64,000 bases of DNA from Rhizophlyctis rosea (Eukaryota; Chytridiomycota; Chytridiomycetes; Rhizophlyctidales; Rhizophlyctidaceae): the NCBI GenBank assembly GCA_027596075.1, contig JADGJC010000016.1:1-64000 (forward strand). Reading direction: 5' to 3'. Positions 1-11,237 of this stretch are shown piece by piece (position 1 is the stretch's first letter; each line of letters starts with the position of its first letter). A program made the translations under genes and the position numbers. The notes under the pieces are model-generated. The model was not told where the DNA came from. It worked only from the letters and a program-made list of their open reading frames with translations, and did no database searches.

Positions 1-756
1 CGCGATCGTCAAATCATCCACCGTGACTCACGTGAGAAAGACCAAAAAATCATCTGGCGGACAAGCCAACACAGCCAGGAAGTTTGCGGTCTGAAATGGA
101 GCCCGCACGGCAAGATGCTCGCTTCGGGTGGGAACGACAACAAGCTCTTCATCTGGGACCAGAGGCACATCACGTCCAACTCGAGGGAAAGCTCGTACCC
201 GGCTCTTACGTTCGACAGGCACACCGCAGCGGTGAAAGCAATTGCGTGGCACCCGACCAAGGTACGTTGAGTGCAACTATTGGTTAGGATATGCCATCAC
301 AATACTCATCATTCTCACTTGCAGCATCGCGTCCTGGCTTCTGGTGGAGGGACAGCAGACAAACACATCCGCTTCTGGGACGTGAGTGAGGGGAAATCCA
401 TGGGCCACCACAACACTGAATCACAAGTCTGCAACATCGCCTGGCACAAAACCACCGACCAGCTCGTGAGCTCCCACGGATACTCCAACAACCACGTCCA
501 GGTGTGGAAGTTCGACTACGGCACCGCCACAAGCAATGTGAAACTCGCGGAGGGGAGTTACAAACAGGTCCTCCAAGAAAACGCATCCCCCCTGACCGCC
601 CACAGCATGCGCGTCCTGTACATGGCCATGTCTCCAGACGGGGAAAACATCGTCACCGGCGCGGGCGACGAGACGTTGCGTTTCTGGAGGGTGTTTGAGA
701 AGGCGAGCGCTCTCAAGTCGGACGAGGACAACTTGAGGCCGGATACGGTCCGCTAG
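1..756 (+). CDS. FZR1: APC/C activator CDH1/Fizzy-related, 3' part (5' end outside window)
   Basis: C-terminal part of a CDC20/CDH1-family WD40 protein, which recruits substrates to the anaphase-promoting complex. Two exons are visible, 1..261 and 325..756, with the frame open to the left edge. The 62-63 nt intron has a GTACGT donor and a GCAG acceptor. WD repeats carry family signatures such as ASGGNDNKLFIWD, SSHGYSNNHVQVW and GAGDETLRFW. The GGNDNKL and GDETLRFW forms fit CDH1/FZR1 better than CDC20 (recalled family knowledge). The chain ends in Val-Arg rather than the usual Ile-Arg tail that docks on the APC/C. Downstream it converges with PSMB2. The family call is very secure; CDH1 over CDC20 is likely. 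Confidence 0.93.
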
Positions 757-1491
757 TCGGGCGAAGGTCAACACGCACCGGGAACAAAATCAAAAAAAGA
801 AAAAAGACCAAAAAAATAAGGATATAATAACAAAAAACACAAAAAAAAAGTGCACGAGTAGATAGCAGTAGACAGCGGGATGCTCCTTTCACGACCCGCG
901 GGGGGAGGATGCGCGTTGGGAACAGGAGGGGGGGAAAGCGCAGGAAGCTTCTTTCATTTTTGAGCCTCATCATCACCCTTTTTTCTTGTACAATAGTTTC
1001 CTGTTTTGTGTAACAGAGTTCAGTTCAATTTTGCATTAATCATGTCTTGTGTGTGTTCGTGGTGGTGTTTGTGTTGATTGTGCAGGAGAAACAATGTATT
1101 CTGCACTTTGTTGCATGGAGCGATGAAGTGTGCAAGCACCATCCCATTAGTTTGTTCTATGTTTTTTGACAGCAGGACATACTGATGCGATTTGCGATGC
1201 TTCTCCATTGTTCCGGTGGTATGCACTCGCAAGCATGTTTGATGTCAATCAACTCTGCACCTCTAACACTGAAGCCGGGTCCCCTGTAAATAATCTCTAA
1301 CGTCCATGCGATGGACGACACAACGATGCACACGGTATCCCCAAGGCACATGAGCACACAATGCTCCCAACACCAGCTCCTTCATGAATATCATATCAAG
1401 CTATTTCAAAATATATATTACAAAGTCGACCTCAGCTTCCATACGCCAGGAACGACCCAAACTCCTAATCCTACATCCACCCCCAGCCAAA
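757..1491. other. Intergenic, convergent 3' regions of FZR1 and PSMB2
   Basis: No gene seen. An A-rich tract at about 786-850 lies just after the FZR1 stop and is probably its 3' UTR and polyadenylation region. The rest shows no conserved reading frame on either strand. Confidence 0.6.
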
Positions 1492-2294
1492 CTACAACTC
1501 AGTCTCCCGTATCCCATCCTTATCCACCACCTTGACCGTAAACTCCGGCAAGTTAGCAATGTACCGGACCTTCAGCTCGGCTATGCACTTCTGCAGGAGG
1601 ATCTTGGCCTCCTCCAGGGATAGGTCCTCCCTCCAGTACCGGTCGAGGGTGGAGAGGGTGAAGTAGGCGGCGTGGCCGTGAGCGGCAAAGTTGAGTTTGA
1701 CGGAGGCGGCGAGGTGGTCGAGCCAGTAGAGTTCCGGGATGCCGGATTTGGGTCCTGTGCCAGCGATGAGGACGTTGACGTGGTATGGGTTCTGGGTGGT
1801 TTTGTGGGATGTATTTGGGAGGGTTGAAGTTTTGGTGGTTAGTTGAAGTGTTAGTTATGCTGTTCCTCACTCAAATCCATCACGACGAATCCAAAACAAA
1901 CACCCTCATCCCTACAACCCCACCCCAACAAAAATCCTTACCCGACTCCTCAAACTCTCCGCCAACTCCCTCCTCGTAAAGCTCGCCGCCGCGCTCGTGC
2001 TCAACGGCACCCCATGCCGGATCCCATACAACTGCACATTTCGCTGGATATACTCCGCAAACTGCACCGTGTCTCCCGCCTCCCCAGAGTAAAGCATAAG
2101 GATGTTGTCGTTGAGTTTTCGGCTCTTGTCCTCCCCTTGCTTCATGACCACGATGGACCGCGCGGCTGTCCGGTCCGCGGCGGTGAGGACAAAGTCTTTG
2201 CCTTTGATTGCTAGTAGGACCTGGTGGGTGGGCGGGGGAAAGGGTGAGTTAGGGCGGTTGCGCTATGGGCGGTGCGAAGAGACTTTACCTCCAT
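1492..2294 (-). CDS. PSMB2: 20S proteasome subunit beta type-2 (beta-4)
   Basis: Non-catalytic beta-ring subunit of the 20S proteasome (yeast Pre1). Model: complement(join(1492..1791,1942..2220,2289..2294)), giving 194 aa against about 200 in the family. Exon 1 is only six coding bases (Met-Glu). Exon 2 continues with VLLAIKGKDFVLTAADRTAA, matching the N-terminal beta-strands of this subunit. GEAGDTVQFAEYIQRNVQLY and AAASFTRRELAESLRS are diagnostic for beta-2/Pre1. There is no propeptide and no N-terminal catalytic Thr, as expected for this subunit. Introns are 68 and 150 nt with GTAAAG and GTAAGG donors. All exon phases agree. Confidence 0.95.
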
Positions 2295-2664
2295 TATGAT
2301 TTTGTTGAAGGAAAGTAGTGCGATTGGCTTTGGGTATGGGGAGGGAAGTGGAGGAGCCAGGAAACCCTGGCTGAAGGCAGTAGTCGCGGAGGCTTGCACG
2401 TGACAAACGCCACACTGCGAGCCTCAACTTTGTGCCTCTTTCCCCGCTTCGTTCCAAACCAAATAAAGCAGGCAGGCAGCGAAACTGCAAACGTCCATCT
2501 TGTGAACCATATTATTCGGAACCATTTGGCACCTCCCCATATCTTCTGTATATGATCTCGACAGTGCAACAAATGCGCTGCAGATGAATGACGAAAGCCA
2601 GGCCAACAGCATTTTTCTGCAACAGGACACTAATAATATTTGGAATCTACACGTTTCAATGCTA
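2295..2664. other. Intergenic, upstream of PSMB2
   Basis: Contains the PSMB2 promoter (minus strand). No supported gene. A run of open frames on the minus strand lacks any recognisable domain. Confidence 0.5.
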
Positions 2665-3291
2665 TCAAAATAGCCAATCAGCAGGAGCTCCGGCTCTAAT
2701 CAAAGCTCTTGCAACCGCTTTATGCTTCTTATCACTTCTACTAAATGCAAACATCAATGCCCCATCGCCTTTCCCACGGACATCACATCCTGCATCTATC
2801 AGTAATCGAACTGCTTCCACCTGGCCCTCCTTAGCAGCCTCCTCTAGCGCCCTGATCGCGCCTACAGGAACATCTGCGCCTCTCTCCAGCAGCAATGCCA
2901 TCACCTCAACATTGCCCTTTAGAGCAGCCGAGCTCAACGCCTCATCGCCTTCCACATGAATGTCGGCACCGGCATCTAAAGCTGCTCTAGTCACCTCCAC
3001 ATCCCCTTTCCTCGCCGCAACGATGAGCAATCGTTCCCGGATAGCCATATCCATGTCCCCGACGTACAAGCAGATGATATCTGGGTACCAACAACGGTTG
3101 GCCCAATTCCAACAATTGGCCAGGCTGCGGTTGTGATATCTCCACCCAGCTTCGGCCCATATCATATCGCTTTGCAGGATGAAGGCACGGGTGGCCTTGT
3201 TGGCGTTTCTGAGTTTGCGGCTGACTTGAGGGTCGGCAGTTCGAACCACCATCCAAAGGATTTCAAGAGGTAGTTCCGGCGGTGCAGTCAT
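2665..3291 (-). CDS. F-box-like / ankyrin-repeat protein
   Basis: Single-exon 208-aa protein. Residues about 5-35 (PPELPLEILWMVV and following) resemble an F-box helix. From about residue 88 there are three to four ankyrin repeats, with segments such as AARKGDVEVTRAALDAGAD, AALKGNVEVMALLLERGAD and AAKEGQVEAVRLLIDAG. F-box/ankyrin proteins normally act as SCF-type substrate adaptors or protein-binding scaffolds. This type of short ankyrin gene is greatly expanded in chytrids (general knowledge). The substrate cannot be inferred. The start Met at 3291 is the first of the open frame. The ankyrin call is firm; the F-box is weaker. Confidence 0.8.
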   Translation of the reverse strand: MTAPPELPLEILWMVVRTADPQVSRKLRNANKATRAFILQSDMIWAEAGWRYHNRSLANCWNWANRCWYPDIICLYVGDMDMAIRERLLIVAARKGDVEVTRAALDAGADIHVEGDEALSSAALKGNVEVMALLLERGADVPVGAIRALEEAAKEGQVEAVRLLIDAGCDVRGKGDGALMFAFSRSDKKHKAVARALIRAGAPADWLF

Positions 3292-3915
3292 GCTTCTGGG
3301 TGAAGACTACAGTTTTAGGTATTTGATGGAGTATATCGGACTGTTCTGCCGCTGTCTCTCAAACAGAGGAGTTCACTAGATATAAAAAAATATTCAAGGT
3401 TTGTAAAGGTTGACGTCGCAATTCTTGGGGGAAGGGGCAGAACTTACCTCAACTTGCTTGTAATGCTAGCTCGCAAGTGCCCAAGAGGGTTGAGGAGCAC
3501 TTCAGATTGCAAGCTGAACTCACCGACAAACGAGTCACACCACAGATATTGAAGAAGACGCTTCAGAAATGAATTGAATGAAGATTGCCGACTACCCTCT
3601 TTGTTTTAGTTAGCGGTTGGATGAATTTGAATCTGGGTTCTCAGCAGTGAGGGATTTGGACTAGAATCTGGGTTCTGGACCCAGTTGCACGCTGTGGCGC
3701 ATGGCGCGAGGCGCAATACCGTGGCTGCATCCCAATCCAAGCCGTTTTTTTCTGAGGGGCCAAGTAAGCAGGCCCCGAAATGCCAATTGCATGAAGGACC
3801 AGCCGACCACGGCGGAAAGAGCTTTTTCCCCCTCTCGCGCCATTCCTGTAGCCCGTCATTAGTACGTGAAGCCAGGCTCCACAGCTCAAATCCAAAGCCA
3901 GTACATAAAGAAATC
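3292..3915. other. Intergenic between divergent ankyrin gene and RPS29
   Basis: Holds the promoters of the ankyrin gene (minus) and RPS29 (plus). The phrase gaatctgggttct occurs twice, near 3628 and 3664, about 36 bp apart. No supported coding region. Confidence 0.5.
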
Positions 3916-4275
3916 ATGGCCCACTCTGCTGTTTGGTTCTCCCACCCCCGCAAGTACGGAAAGGGTTCCCGCCAGTGGTGAGTGTCGCATGGGCGTCTCG
4001 ATAGTTCCAGAGGGAACTGCTGCCCGTTTTTGCCATTTGCGTGGAATCAGAGCTGCATGCTGATCACTAACCTAAAACCCAACAGCCGTGTCTGCGCCCA
4101 CCAGGCCGGTTTGATCCGCAAGTACGGTCTCAACGTCTGCCGTCAATGCTTCCGTGAGTACGCCAACGACATCGGTTTCCTCAAGGTAAGACCGGTCCCG
4201 TGATTCGTCCGCACAATGGCTATCGCTCAAGGCGTCCACCTACTCACATTACTTTCACCTTTGCAGTACCGTTAA
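3916..4275 (+). CDS. RPS29: 40S ribosomal protein S29 (uS14)
   Basis: Small zinc-binding protein of the 40S head. Model: join(3916..3977,4086..4185,4267..4275), giving 56 aa, the normal size for the family. It begins [19 protein letters not shown] and has the CxxC...CxxC zinc ribbon: CRVC, with Cys split by intron 1, and CRQC. The strongly conserved segment [19 protein letters not shown] is present. The third exon has only nine bases (Tyr-Arg-stop). Introns use GTGAGT and GTAAGA donors. Expected to be highly expressed. Converges with the kinesin-7 gene. Confidence 0.97.
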
Positions 4276-4845
4276 GTTCCTCGACCTTTCCTCTCGCTTG
4301 GATTAGTTGTGGGCCTGGATGTAGTTATGGAGGGCTGTATCTATCTCCTTGTCTCAAAGTGAATAGAAGATGGCTTGGAAATACAACATCGCATGGCTTT
4401 ATTGGAACGTGTGGCTGACGAGGGTTGACGGGGTTTGATGGGGATGGTGGACACGCAGTGGGATTGGAGTATCGAGGAAGTAGAGAAAGAGATGCAAGGG
4501 CGAGGTGGAATGGTTGACGAGGGTGTTGAACTTTGTTTACAACATCGAATGGTGCTCGCAGATTTGGACGGCGATATAGGGAGGAAGGGGACATGGGAAA
4601 CCTAAGACAAGCGGAGCTTAAGGAAGGAATGGGCATTTGGGAAATTGGGGACTTTCATCATCAAGAAACGACATGTCCGAATTGTCTGTGCAGAGGGTTG
4701 GTACGGTCAATGGGATGACTGACCAAATTAAGGATATCCAGTATATGTGCAGATTGGAACTTAAACTATCGCAAGGGTCGTTCTACTGATATGATGCAGT
4801 CCTTGCTATCAGTACTGTACAATGGGTGGTTACATACAAATTGGA
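4276..4845. other. Intergenic, convergent 3' ends of RPS29 and kinesin-7
   Basis: No supported gene. Open frames here have no recognisable domain. Confidence 0.5.
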
Positions 4846-7800
4846 CTATCTAAATGAGGTTTTCGTCAAGTTTGCAGATAGTTGCGCAACGCTCAGTTCA
4901 GCTGCAACAGCGAGCAGATGAGTAAAAACCATCCACCGACAGGAAGGTATTCTGCACTGACCTTTGAGCATCCCCAGCTCCGCTTCCATCTCCGCAATCC
5001 GCTCCGTGGAAGACCGTTGCTCCTCCAGCCGCATCCGCCGCTCCCTTTCCAATGCCAATTCCAAGTCCTTCAAACGCCCAGCCGAATATCCGCCGCCCGC
5101 CCCTGGACTGGCAGGTCCCGTCGATTGCTTGAATGACATCTCCTCCTTCTCAAGCTCCAACCGCGCCACCGTGTTTTGCAACTCCGCAACCGTCCCTTTC
5201 AGTCTCTTGACTTCCCCCACCGCCGTCTCCATTTGCACACGATGCTGAGCCACAAGATTTCCCAACTCAGCATTCGCACTCCGCAAAGCCGCTTCGGACT
5301 TGGTGATCGCCTCCAACTCGGTGTTTTGTTGCATCATCGCCATGGTCAACTCCTCCACTTTGTCGTCCGTACTCGAATCATTTGTGGGTTGTGGCTGAGC
5401 CAATTGCAAGGCTCGCCGCAGCTCGTTCACCTGATTCCCCATCATCTCAATCTTCTCGTCCTGCTCCCGGATTACGACATCCATCTCCCCGATTTGCTTC
5501 CGGGAGTTCTCCAGTTCCGTGCACAACTCCTCGGTAGATTTCACCGATGCACCGATGGTCTTCTCGAAATTGCCAATCGTCGATTGCACCATTGGGTCCC
5601 TACTGCTTTTCAACATCATGATTAGCAGCTCCAGCTGCTTGATTCTTTGATCCCGTATGTCAATCTCTTGAATATGCTTCTTGATGAACTCCCCATCATT
5701 GAGATGGCGTGCGAGACGCGTTTGACGTGCTGCAAGCCGGTCGGGAGTGCGCTGCGGACTGACCCCACGCTGTGGACTGATCCCTCTTGCATTGGGGCTA
5801 CCGAGATTGGCTGCTGGTGATGTAGGAAGTAGCCCCTCTGTCATCATTACGCTAGCGCGAATGTTCTATTGTTCCTTGAGTCAGAATGGAAATTAAAGAA
5901 ATGTCGATGACATTGCACAATACCGGGCCGGCTTCAGCTGGGGTATTCCAATCCAAAATACCCTTGGGCGTGATTGATTGCGACGTCAGGATGAGTTTTG
6001 TCAAGTGGTCAATTCTCTCCTTCAGAGCAGTGCGAGCCATTTGTGATTCATGCAACTGCTCCTCGAACCGCGCACGTTCCGATTCCAACCTTGCGCTCGT
6101 TTGGAATTTCCGTTCTTTCTCCAGCATCGTGTTTGATTCCGTCAGCTTGGCTTTGAGATCTTCGATCTCTTGCCGGTACTTCTGGATCAGAGCCTTTTCA
6201 TCCAACACCCGGTTGGCTTGTGCCCTGACGACGACTTTCTTAACTCTCGCTGCGAACTTCAAAGTGCTCGTCGTCTCTTCGAAGTTACTGGCGGTGGCGC
6301 TAATGGTGCAGATGACGGACACCCGGGCATTTCCAGAAAGAGAGTTTTGCAGGATGCGGGTCAATTTCGAATCTCGAAACGGCACGTGCGTTCTGGATAG
6401 GATGATTGAGTTCCCTCGCTCGCGAATGATGTGCAAGAAGTGCACTTACCCCCAAGCCTTCTCGTCCGTAAGCCGCGATATGACCGTCCCGAGCGTAAGC
6501 AAGGATTTGTTGATATATGCACCCTCCTTCCGCCGTTCCAAATCGGTAGCTGCCTTCTCGGATCCCGCCAAATCAATGAGGTTGAGATGTGATATCGTAA
6601 CTGCGCCTCGAGCTCTTCCAGGTGGGGCACCCCTACGACTCGGTGTCACCGGCACAGACCTATCACGGCTTTCGATGATCTGGTACAGGGATGAGCGGTC
6701 GGACAACACAACGTGGATGCATCAACCAAAGACTCAACCATTTGGAAGATTGCATGAGACCGCGATGAATGCAAATTATAATCCGTCGTCCCAACATGCC
6801 GATTCTCCTCTCCCTTCCTAATGATCTTCATCACTTGCTTGGGACTCGTCACGATCTCCTCTTTCAGTGGTGAAACAAAGATTCCCCTCTACAATGTCAA
6901 AACTTGAGGTGTCAACACCTATCATCATCGAAAGGGCATTCAACAAAATTCCAACCTTCCGATCCTCATGAATTCTCAAGTCTGTCGAATCGGGTGCCAG
7001 TAGATCTTTAATCGTTTCGTTATAAATTTCCATGTAGGAGACCCGCAAGAGATATTCACGATCTTCGCTTTGCTTGAGACGATGGGTGAACATGTGAAAG
7101 AAATCCATTCATCAGAGTCAATTTATACCTCTCTGATGTAATTGAATATGTCGTCCACAGCTTGAGGGATGACGCCCGGCTGTTCGTCCACTACATTCAT
7201 GATGGAATCGTGAGCAAAATAACAATTGCATTCGAGCGACCTGTCTGTAGTCTATACCTCCGATCATAGAATAGGTCTTTCCAGATGCCGTTTGACCATA
7301 TGCGAATACTGAACAAATGATTGAGCAATTGTCATTATGCATCACGTTGCTAAACTTTCGAGCATACCAGTAGCGTTGAGCCCTTCCATTGCTGCATGGA
7401 CGACCTCCTGTGTTGATTCTTCATACAGCTGTTCGCGGCAATGACCCATGCTTCTGTTCAATCATCTGTATCCGCATACCATCCATCATTTCGCTCAATG
7501 TTTACCTTCTTGTTATCACTTCCTTCTTGCACATTGTCTGTAAGAACCCAGGTCAGTAAACTACTGATCAGCATTCCCAACGGACAACCATCCTCACCAA
7601 AAAAGAACTCAGTCGCAGGCTTTCGGTACCTCTCCGCATAATCAGACGCCAAAGTCACTTTCGGCGGCTCGCCAAACTCGTCCACCTCCCAAACCCTACC
7701 AGCGAACCGCCCCCAGTCCACCTCTTCCGGCCGTACTCGTATTGTAACTTTAACGGAATCTGCTTGACCGCCGCTCAAATGACTGGCGCTGCTGCCCGTG

Positions 7801-7919
7801 CTTCCTGTTGGCGATGGAGGGACGCTATCCGACCTCGCGGATGGGGAGCGAAGGCCGTTCAGCTCCGCACCCCGGAACTTGCTGCTGAAGGAAGTGGGGG
7901 AACGGAGTGCCGAAAACAT
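4846..7919 (-). CDS. Kinesin-7 (CENP-E/Kip2-type) plus-end-directed motor
   Basis: Microtubule motor with an N-terminal motor domain and a coiled-coil tail. Start at 7919 ([11 protein letters not shown]), then a Ser-rich leader and VKVTIRVRP. The nucleotide-binding motifs are all present: P-loop GQTASGKT, switch [14 protein letters not shown] and switch [27 protein letters not shown] and [20 protein letters not shown] are typical of kinesin-7. The motor is cut into many small exons: 7598..7919, 7506..7537 (32 nt), 7368..7428, 7258..7308, 7129..7190 and from 7072 downward. All phases agree. After the neck comes a long coiled coil interrupted by [16 protein letters not shown]. The final intron near 4960 is in frame, so the extreme C-terminus is uncertain. 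Family members carry cargo or stabilise plus ends at kinetochores or in the cytoplasm; which applies here is not known. Confidence 0.92.
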
Positions 7920-8438
7920 GGTGAAGAGCCTTTACCAGAGAGACTCTGGCGTATGAAGGGTAGTGGGAAACGATGATAGAAGATTAAGTGATTTCAAGGA
8001 GGTTGAGGTTGCAAGTTTCAAGAGGGGAGGTGGAGGAGCCAGGAGGCCACCACAATGACTTTATCTTTGTGTTACGCTGCCATGTGTTTGTGGTGGTTAC
8101 GCGTACATCAAAAGCTTGTGACCATTTCCTGTTGACTTCTTCAAGTCTTCATTGCGTTCCGAACTTTTGGGATGGAATTTTTGCAGCTCAAAAAGCAAGC
8201 ACCTGATTGCAATGTGCTCTAGGTCCGGACTGCGCTGCAGACATTTTTGTTTGTAAACATTGAGCGCTCGGGTGGGTGTGATGGGGAAAATTGCGCGGCA
8301 CCGCCCAATGTTGAATGGGAAAAATAAAACACTCTGGCCCCACTACAAATGAATTGCCACCATGACTGTTACAATTCGCAATTGTGCATCTTATTATAAT
8401 GTGAGCTTCTACCCAGCCACCCTACTTGCGTCCCCTCT
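7920..8438. other. Intergenic between kinesin-7 and NUP50
   Basis: Contains the kinesin-7 promoter and the NUP50 3' region (both genes are on the minus strand). No gene seen. Confidence 0.5.
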
Positions 8439-10916
8439 CTACGATTTGTTACTTGTGATGGCCGCCGCCAAGGCATCCGCATCCGCCTCAGCCTTCACCC
8501 TCGCAGCGAACACCTTCAAAGCCCCCAACTCGTCGGTAGCCGAGAAGGTCACCGTTGAAGTCTTGTCCTCCTTCTTCACTGTGACCTTCATATCCGGAAA
8601 CGTGGCTGAATTGAGCAGCACCCGCCCCGACCCTTCCGCCCTGTGGAGGAGCCGCACTTTGCCCGTTGACTTGTTCTTGTTCAGTTTGAGCTGCCCGACC
8701 CCAACCAGTTTCCACCCATCAGCGTTCTTCAAGACTCTCGCCTTGACCTCAAACACCGTTTCCTCCTGCTCTTCCCCAGGCCCCTTCATCAGAGCGTCTC
8801 CAATTTGCGCATCAGGCGGCATCGCCTCGTCCCCATCCTCTCCATCCGCCTCCGTCCCTTGTGCAACTGCTGTACCTCCATTTGTGGTTGCATTGCCAAA
8901 TCCAGCGAAGGACGCCGCCGGAGCGGGAGCGAAGCTGAAGGGTGCAGCTGCTTTGAGATTTGATGAGGGCGTCCCGAAGCCGAAGGGTAGGGCAGATGGC
9001 GTGGTGGAGTTGGAGCTCGCGCCTGTAGATCCAAAGTTGAACGTGGGCAGCGCAGGGACATTTGGTTTGGAGTTCCCATCAAGGTTTTCGTTTCCTGAAG
9101 TAGGCGTAACATCGCGTTTGACGCCAGGAGAGGGGAAGGAGGCCGACGCAGCGCCACCAAAGGCAGCGAACGGCGGCACCGGGTTCGAGGACGATTTGGC
9201 AGGAGAGGGATTCGAACCAAAGCTGAAGGCTTTTGCACTGGTAGGAGCGGTGCCGGAAATCGAAGCAAACGACGAGGGCGTGGAAAAGGAGCTGGGCGTT
9301 GGGGAGGGTTTGAATTCGAAAGGTTTTGGAGCTGGTGCAGGTACGGCGAAGGACGGAACGGGAGCCGATCCAATTCCAGACACCGATGCGGATGCACTTG
9401 CCGAATGCGCTGGTGCTGATGCTGGCGCTTGAACATCTGCAGGCTCGCTTGGTGCATCCGAGTTGATATATTTCATAAGATCAGGACGCTCGGCGAGGAT
9501 GGTAGCGCGGTGCCCATTGTAAGCCTCAAACACTTTGGACAAGTCCATATATGGGTCTTTTTCCACAAGGTTCACGACACTGTAATTTAGACCACGTAGC
9601 TTTTTCACAATCTGGGCAACCTCTTCAACCTTTTTCGGGTCAAGGGCACCGATGGATTGTGGACTCTTTTCCTTTCCGATTCCACTGTTGGCATCAGATG
9701 CGGACGTAGAGGGAGACGATGCGGTGGTATCCTGGTTTGGTGGTTTGGTATTGATAGCAGTGGCATTGCCTCCGACTGCTTGCCCAAATTGCGGCGGCGC
9801 GGGGGTATCCTGATTGGTGCTGTCGCTTTTTTTTGATGCGAAGGCAAACGTTGAGCTAGCAGTACCAGAAGGCGCGCCAAATGTCGGTAAGGCCATCTTG
9901 GAACCAGAGGAGGCATCCGAAACCGTAGGCGTAGCAAAGGAGGGCAATGTGGTCGAAGTAACAACAGGCGCAATGTTGAACGGGCTGGGGGCCGGTGCAC
10001 TTGCATCTTGACTGGCCATGCCGCCTTGTGTTGATGCGGGAATTGAGGTGGCGCCGACGCTGGTTTCGAAAGGTTTGGCCGAAGGTGGTTTTGCATTCGC
10101 GGCGCCAGTAAGAAAACTGAATGACGGTGTGGTGCTGGACGTGTTGACAGGTGAGGATGCCTGGGCTCCGAAAGCCGATGTTGGTAGAGAAGTATTGCTG
10201 CCAGTTCCTGACGATTTTCCTCCAAAGCCGAACGATGGTGTGCTTGGCGTGGTTCCAGCTGGCGACGGGCCTGCCCCGAAACTGAAGGTCGGTATCGAAC
10301 TGTTGGCCAAAGATCCGGACACCCGGAAACCAGATGTTGGGGTCGATGTCGTGTTGCTGCTTAGAGATGACCCGGATGCCCCAAAGCCAAATGCTGGGGG
10401 AGTCGTATTTGGCAACCCTTCTATTGGCGGAGCAATAGTACTCGCGGGAGCCCCTGCACCAAGTCCGAATGTCGTTGGGGCCGTGGAAGGTGGGTTGGCA
10501 GGCCCAGCACCAAAGGAAAAGCCTGAGAACACCGATTTCTGTATTTTCGGGAATTGATTTCATATTCAGAAAAGGAGATTCAAGATTTTCACAAGCCGAA
10601 CTCAAACATACCTGACCATCTCCTGACGGGGGCCCTTCTGAACTTCGGCTAGCAAGTCGTCCTTTCGGCTTCTTGATGCTGGTAAGAAAAAGTAAGGACA
10701 CCAACCTCCCAAGGAAATTTCTCAGCATACTTACACCCTGCCTTTCAAAATATCGGCACTGGCTTGCTGAAAGGTCCCCTAAGTCCGGTATGAACAATCA
10801 AAGGCTGATCTTGCAGGGTACATAATTGCAGATCTTACCGAGGGAGCTTCATCAGGCTCCTCCTGCTCGTCTACGTTATGTTGGGTCAAGTAGATGTCTG
10901 CTTCTCGCTTCCCCAT
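8439..10916 (-). CDS. NUP50: NUP50/Nup2-type nucleoporin with FG repeats and RanBP1 domain
   Basis: Mobile nuclear-basket nucleoporin that helps importin-alpha recycling. Model: complement(join(8439..10538,10612..10678,10735..10778,10839..10916)), 762 aa with consistent phases. The first exon encodes MGKREADIYLTQHNVD, which resembles the importin-alpha-binding N-terminus of NUP50. Exon 2 gives TFQQASADILKGR and exon 3 a basic IKKPKGR. The middle is rich in FGFG/SFGAG-type repeats, then a conserved block LRGLNYSVVNLVEKDPYMDL as in NUP50. The last about 120 residues form a RanBP1 fold, with KARVLKNADGWKLVGVGQL and RLLHRAEGSGRVLLNS. It is divergent from CSN7. The three small upstream exons are required; the large exon alone lacks a proper ATG at its start. 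Confidence 0.92.
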
Positions 10917-11237
10917 GCTGGCGACGTCACTAGACCGTGTGTAGAAAGAGGTTTGGTTGAGGGTTGGACAAACTACAGTAGTCTTCACTGGTATCAAATG
11001 GAGTCGATAGGTGAGTAGTTTGGAGGAGCAGGGGAGGAGAGTTGGATTCGGATAGGCCAGGCCGTCTAGTCTTGGGTGTTGCAAAGGCTTGAGGGTTAGT
11101 TAAGCCACTCATGTGATCAGGCTCCAACCGGGCCAGCCAGCCTTCCTCCGCAGCCCCTGTCATCAAAGGGTTTTCCCACACCAGGAACTTAGATCCCTCA
11201 CATCCCGCACATCAAAAACCCCTTCGCATACACGACA
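10917..11237. promoter_or_regulatory. Divergent promoter region NUP50 / CSN7
   Basis: 321 bp between the start codons of two oppositely oriented genes. It must contain both promoters; no specific element is recognised. Confidence 0.5.

Noticed and set aside
3606..3953. 115-aa minus-strand frame overlapping the RPS29 start
   Set aside because: Antisense to a certain gene and without recognisable features.
8362..9432. 356-aa plus-strand open frame opposite NUP50
   Set aside because: Antisense shadow of the FG-repeat and RanBP1 coding region; low-complexity Ala/Pro/Gly composition follows from NUP50 codons.
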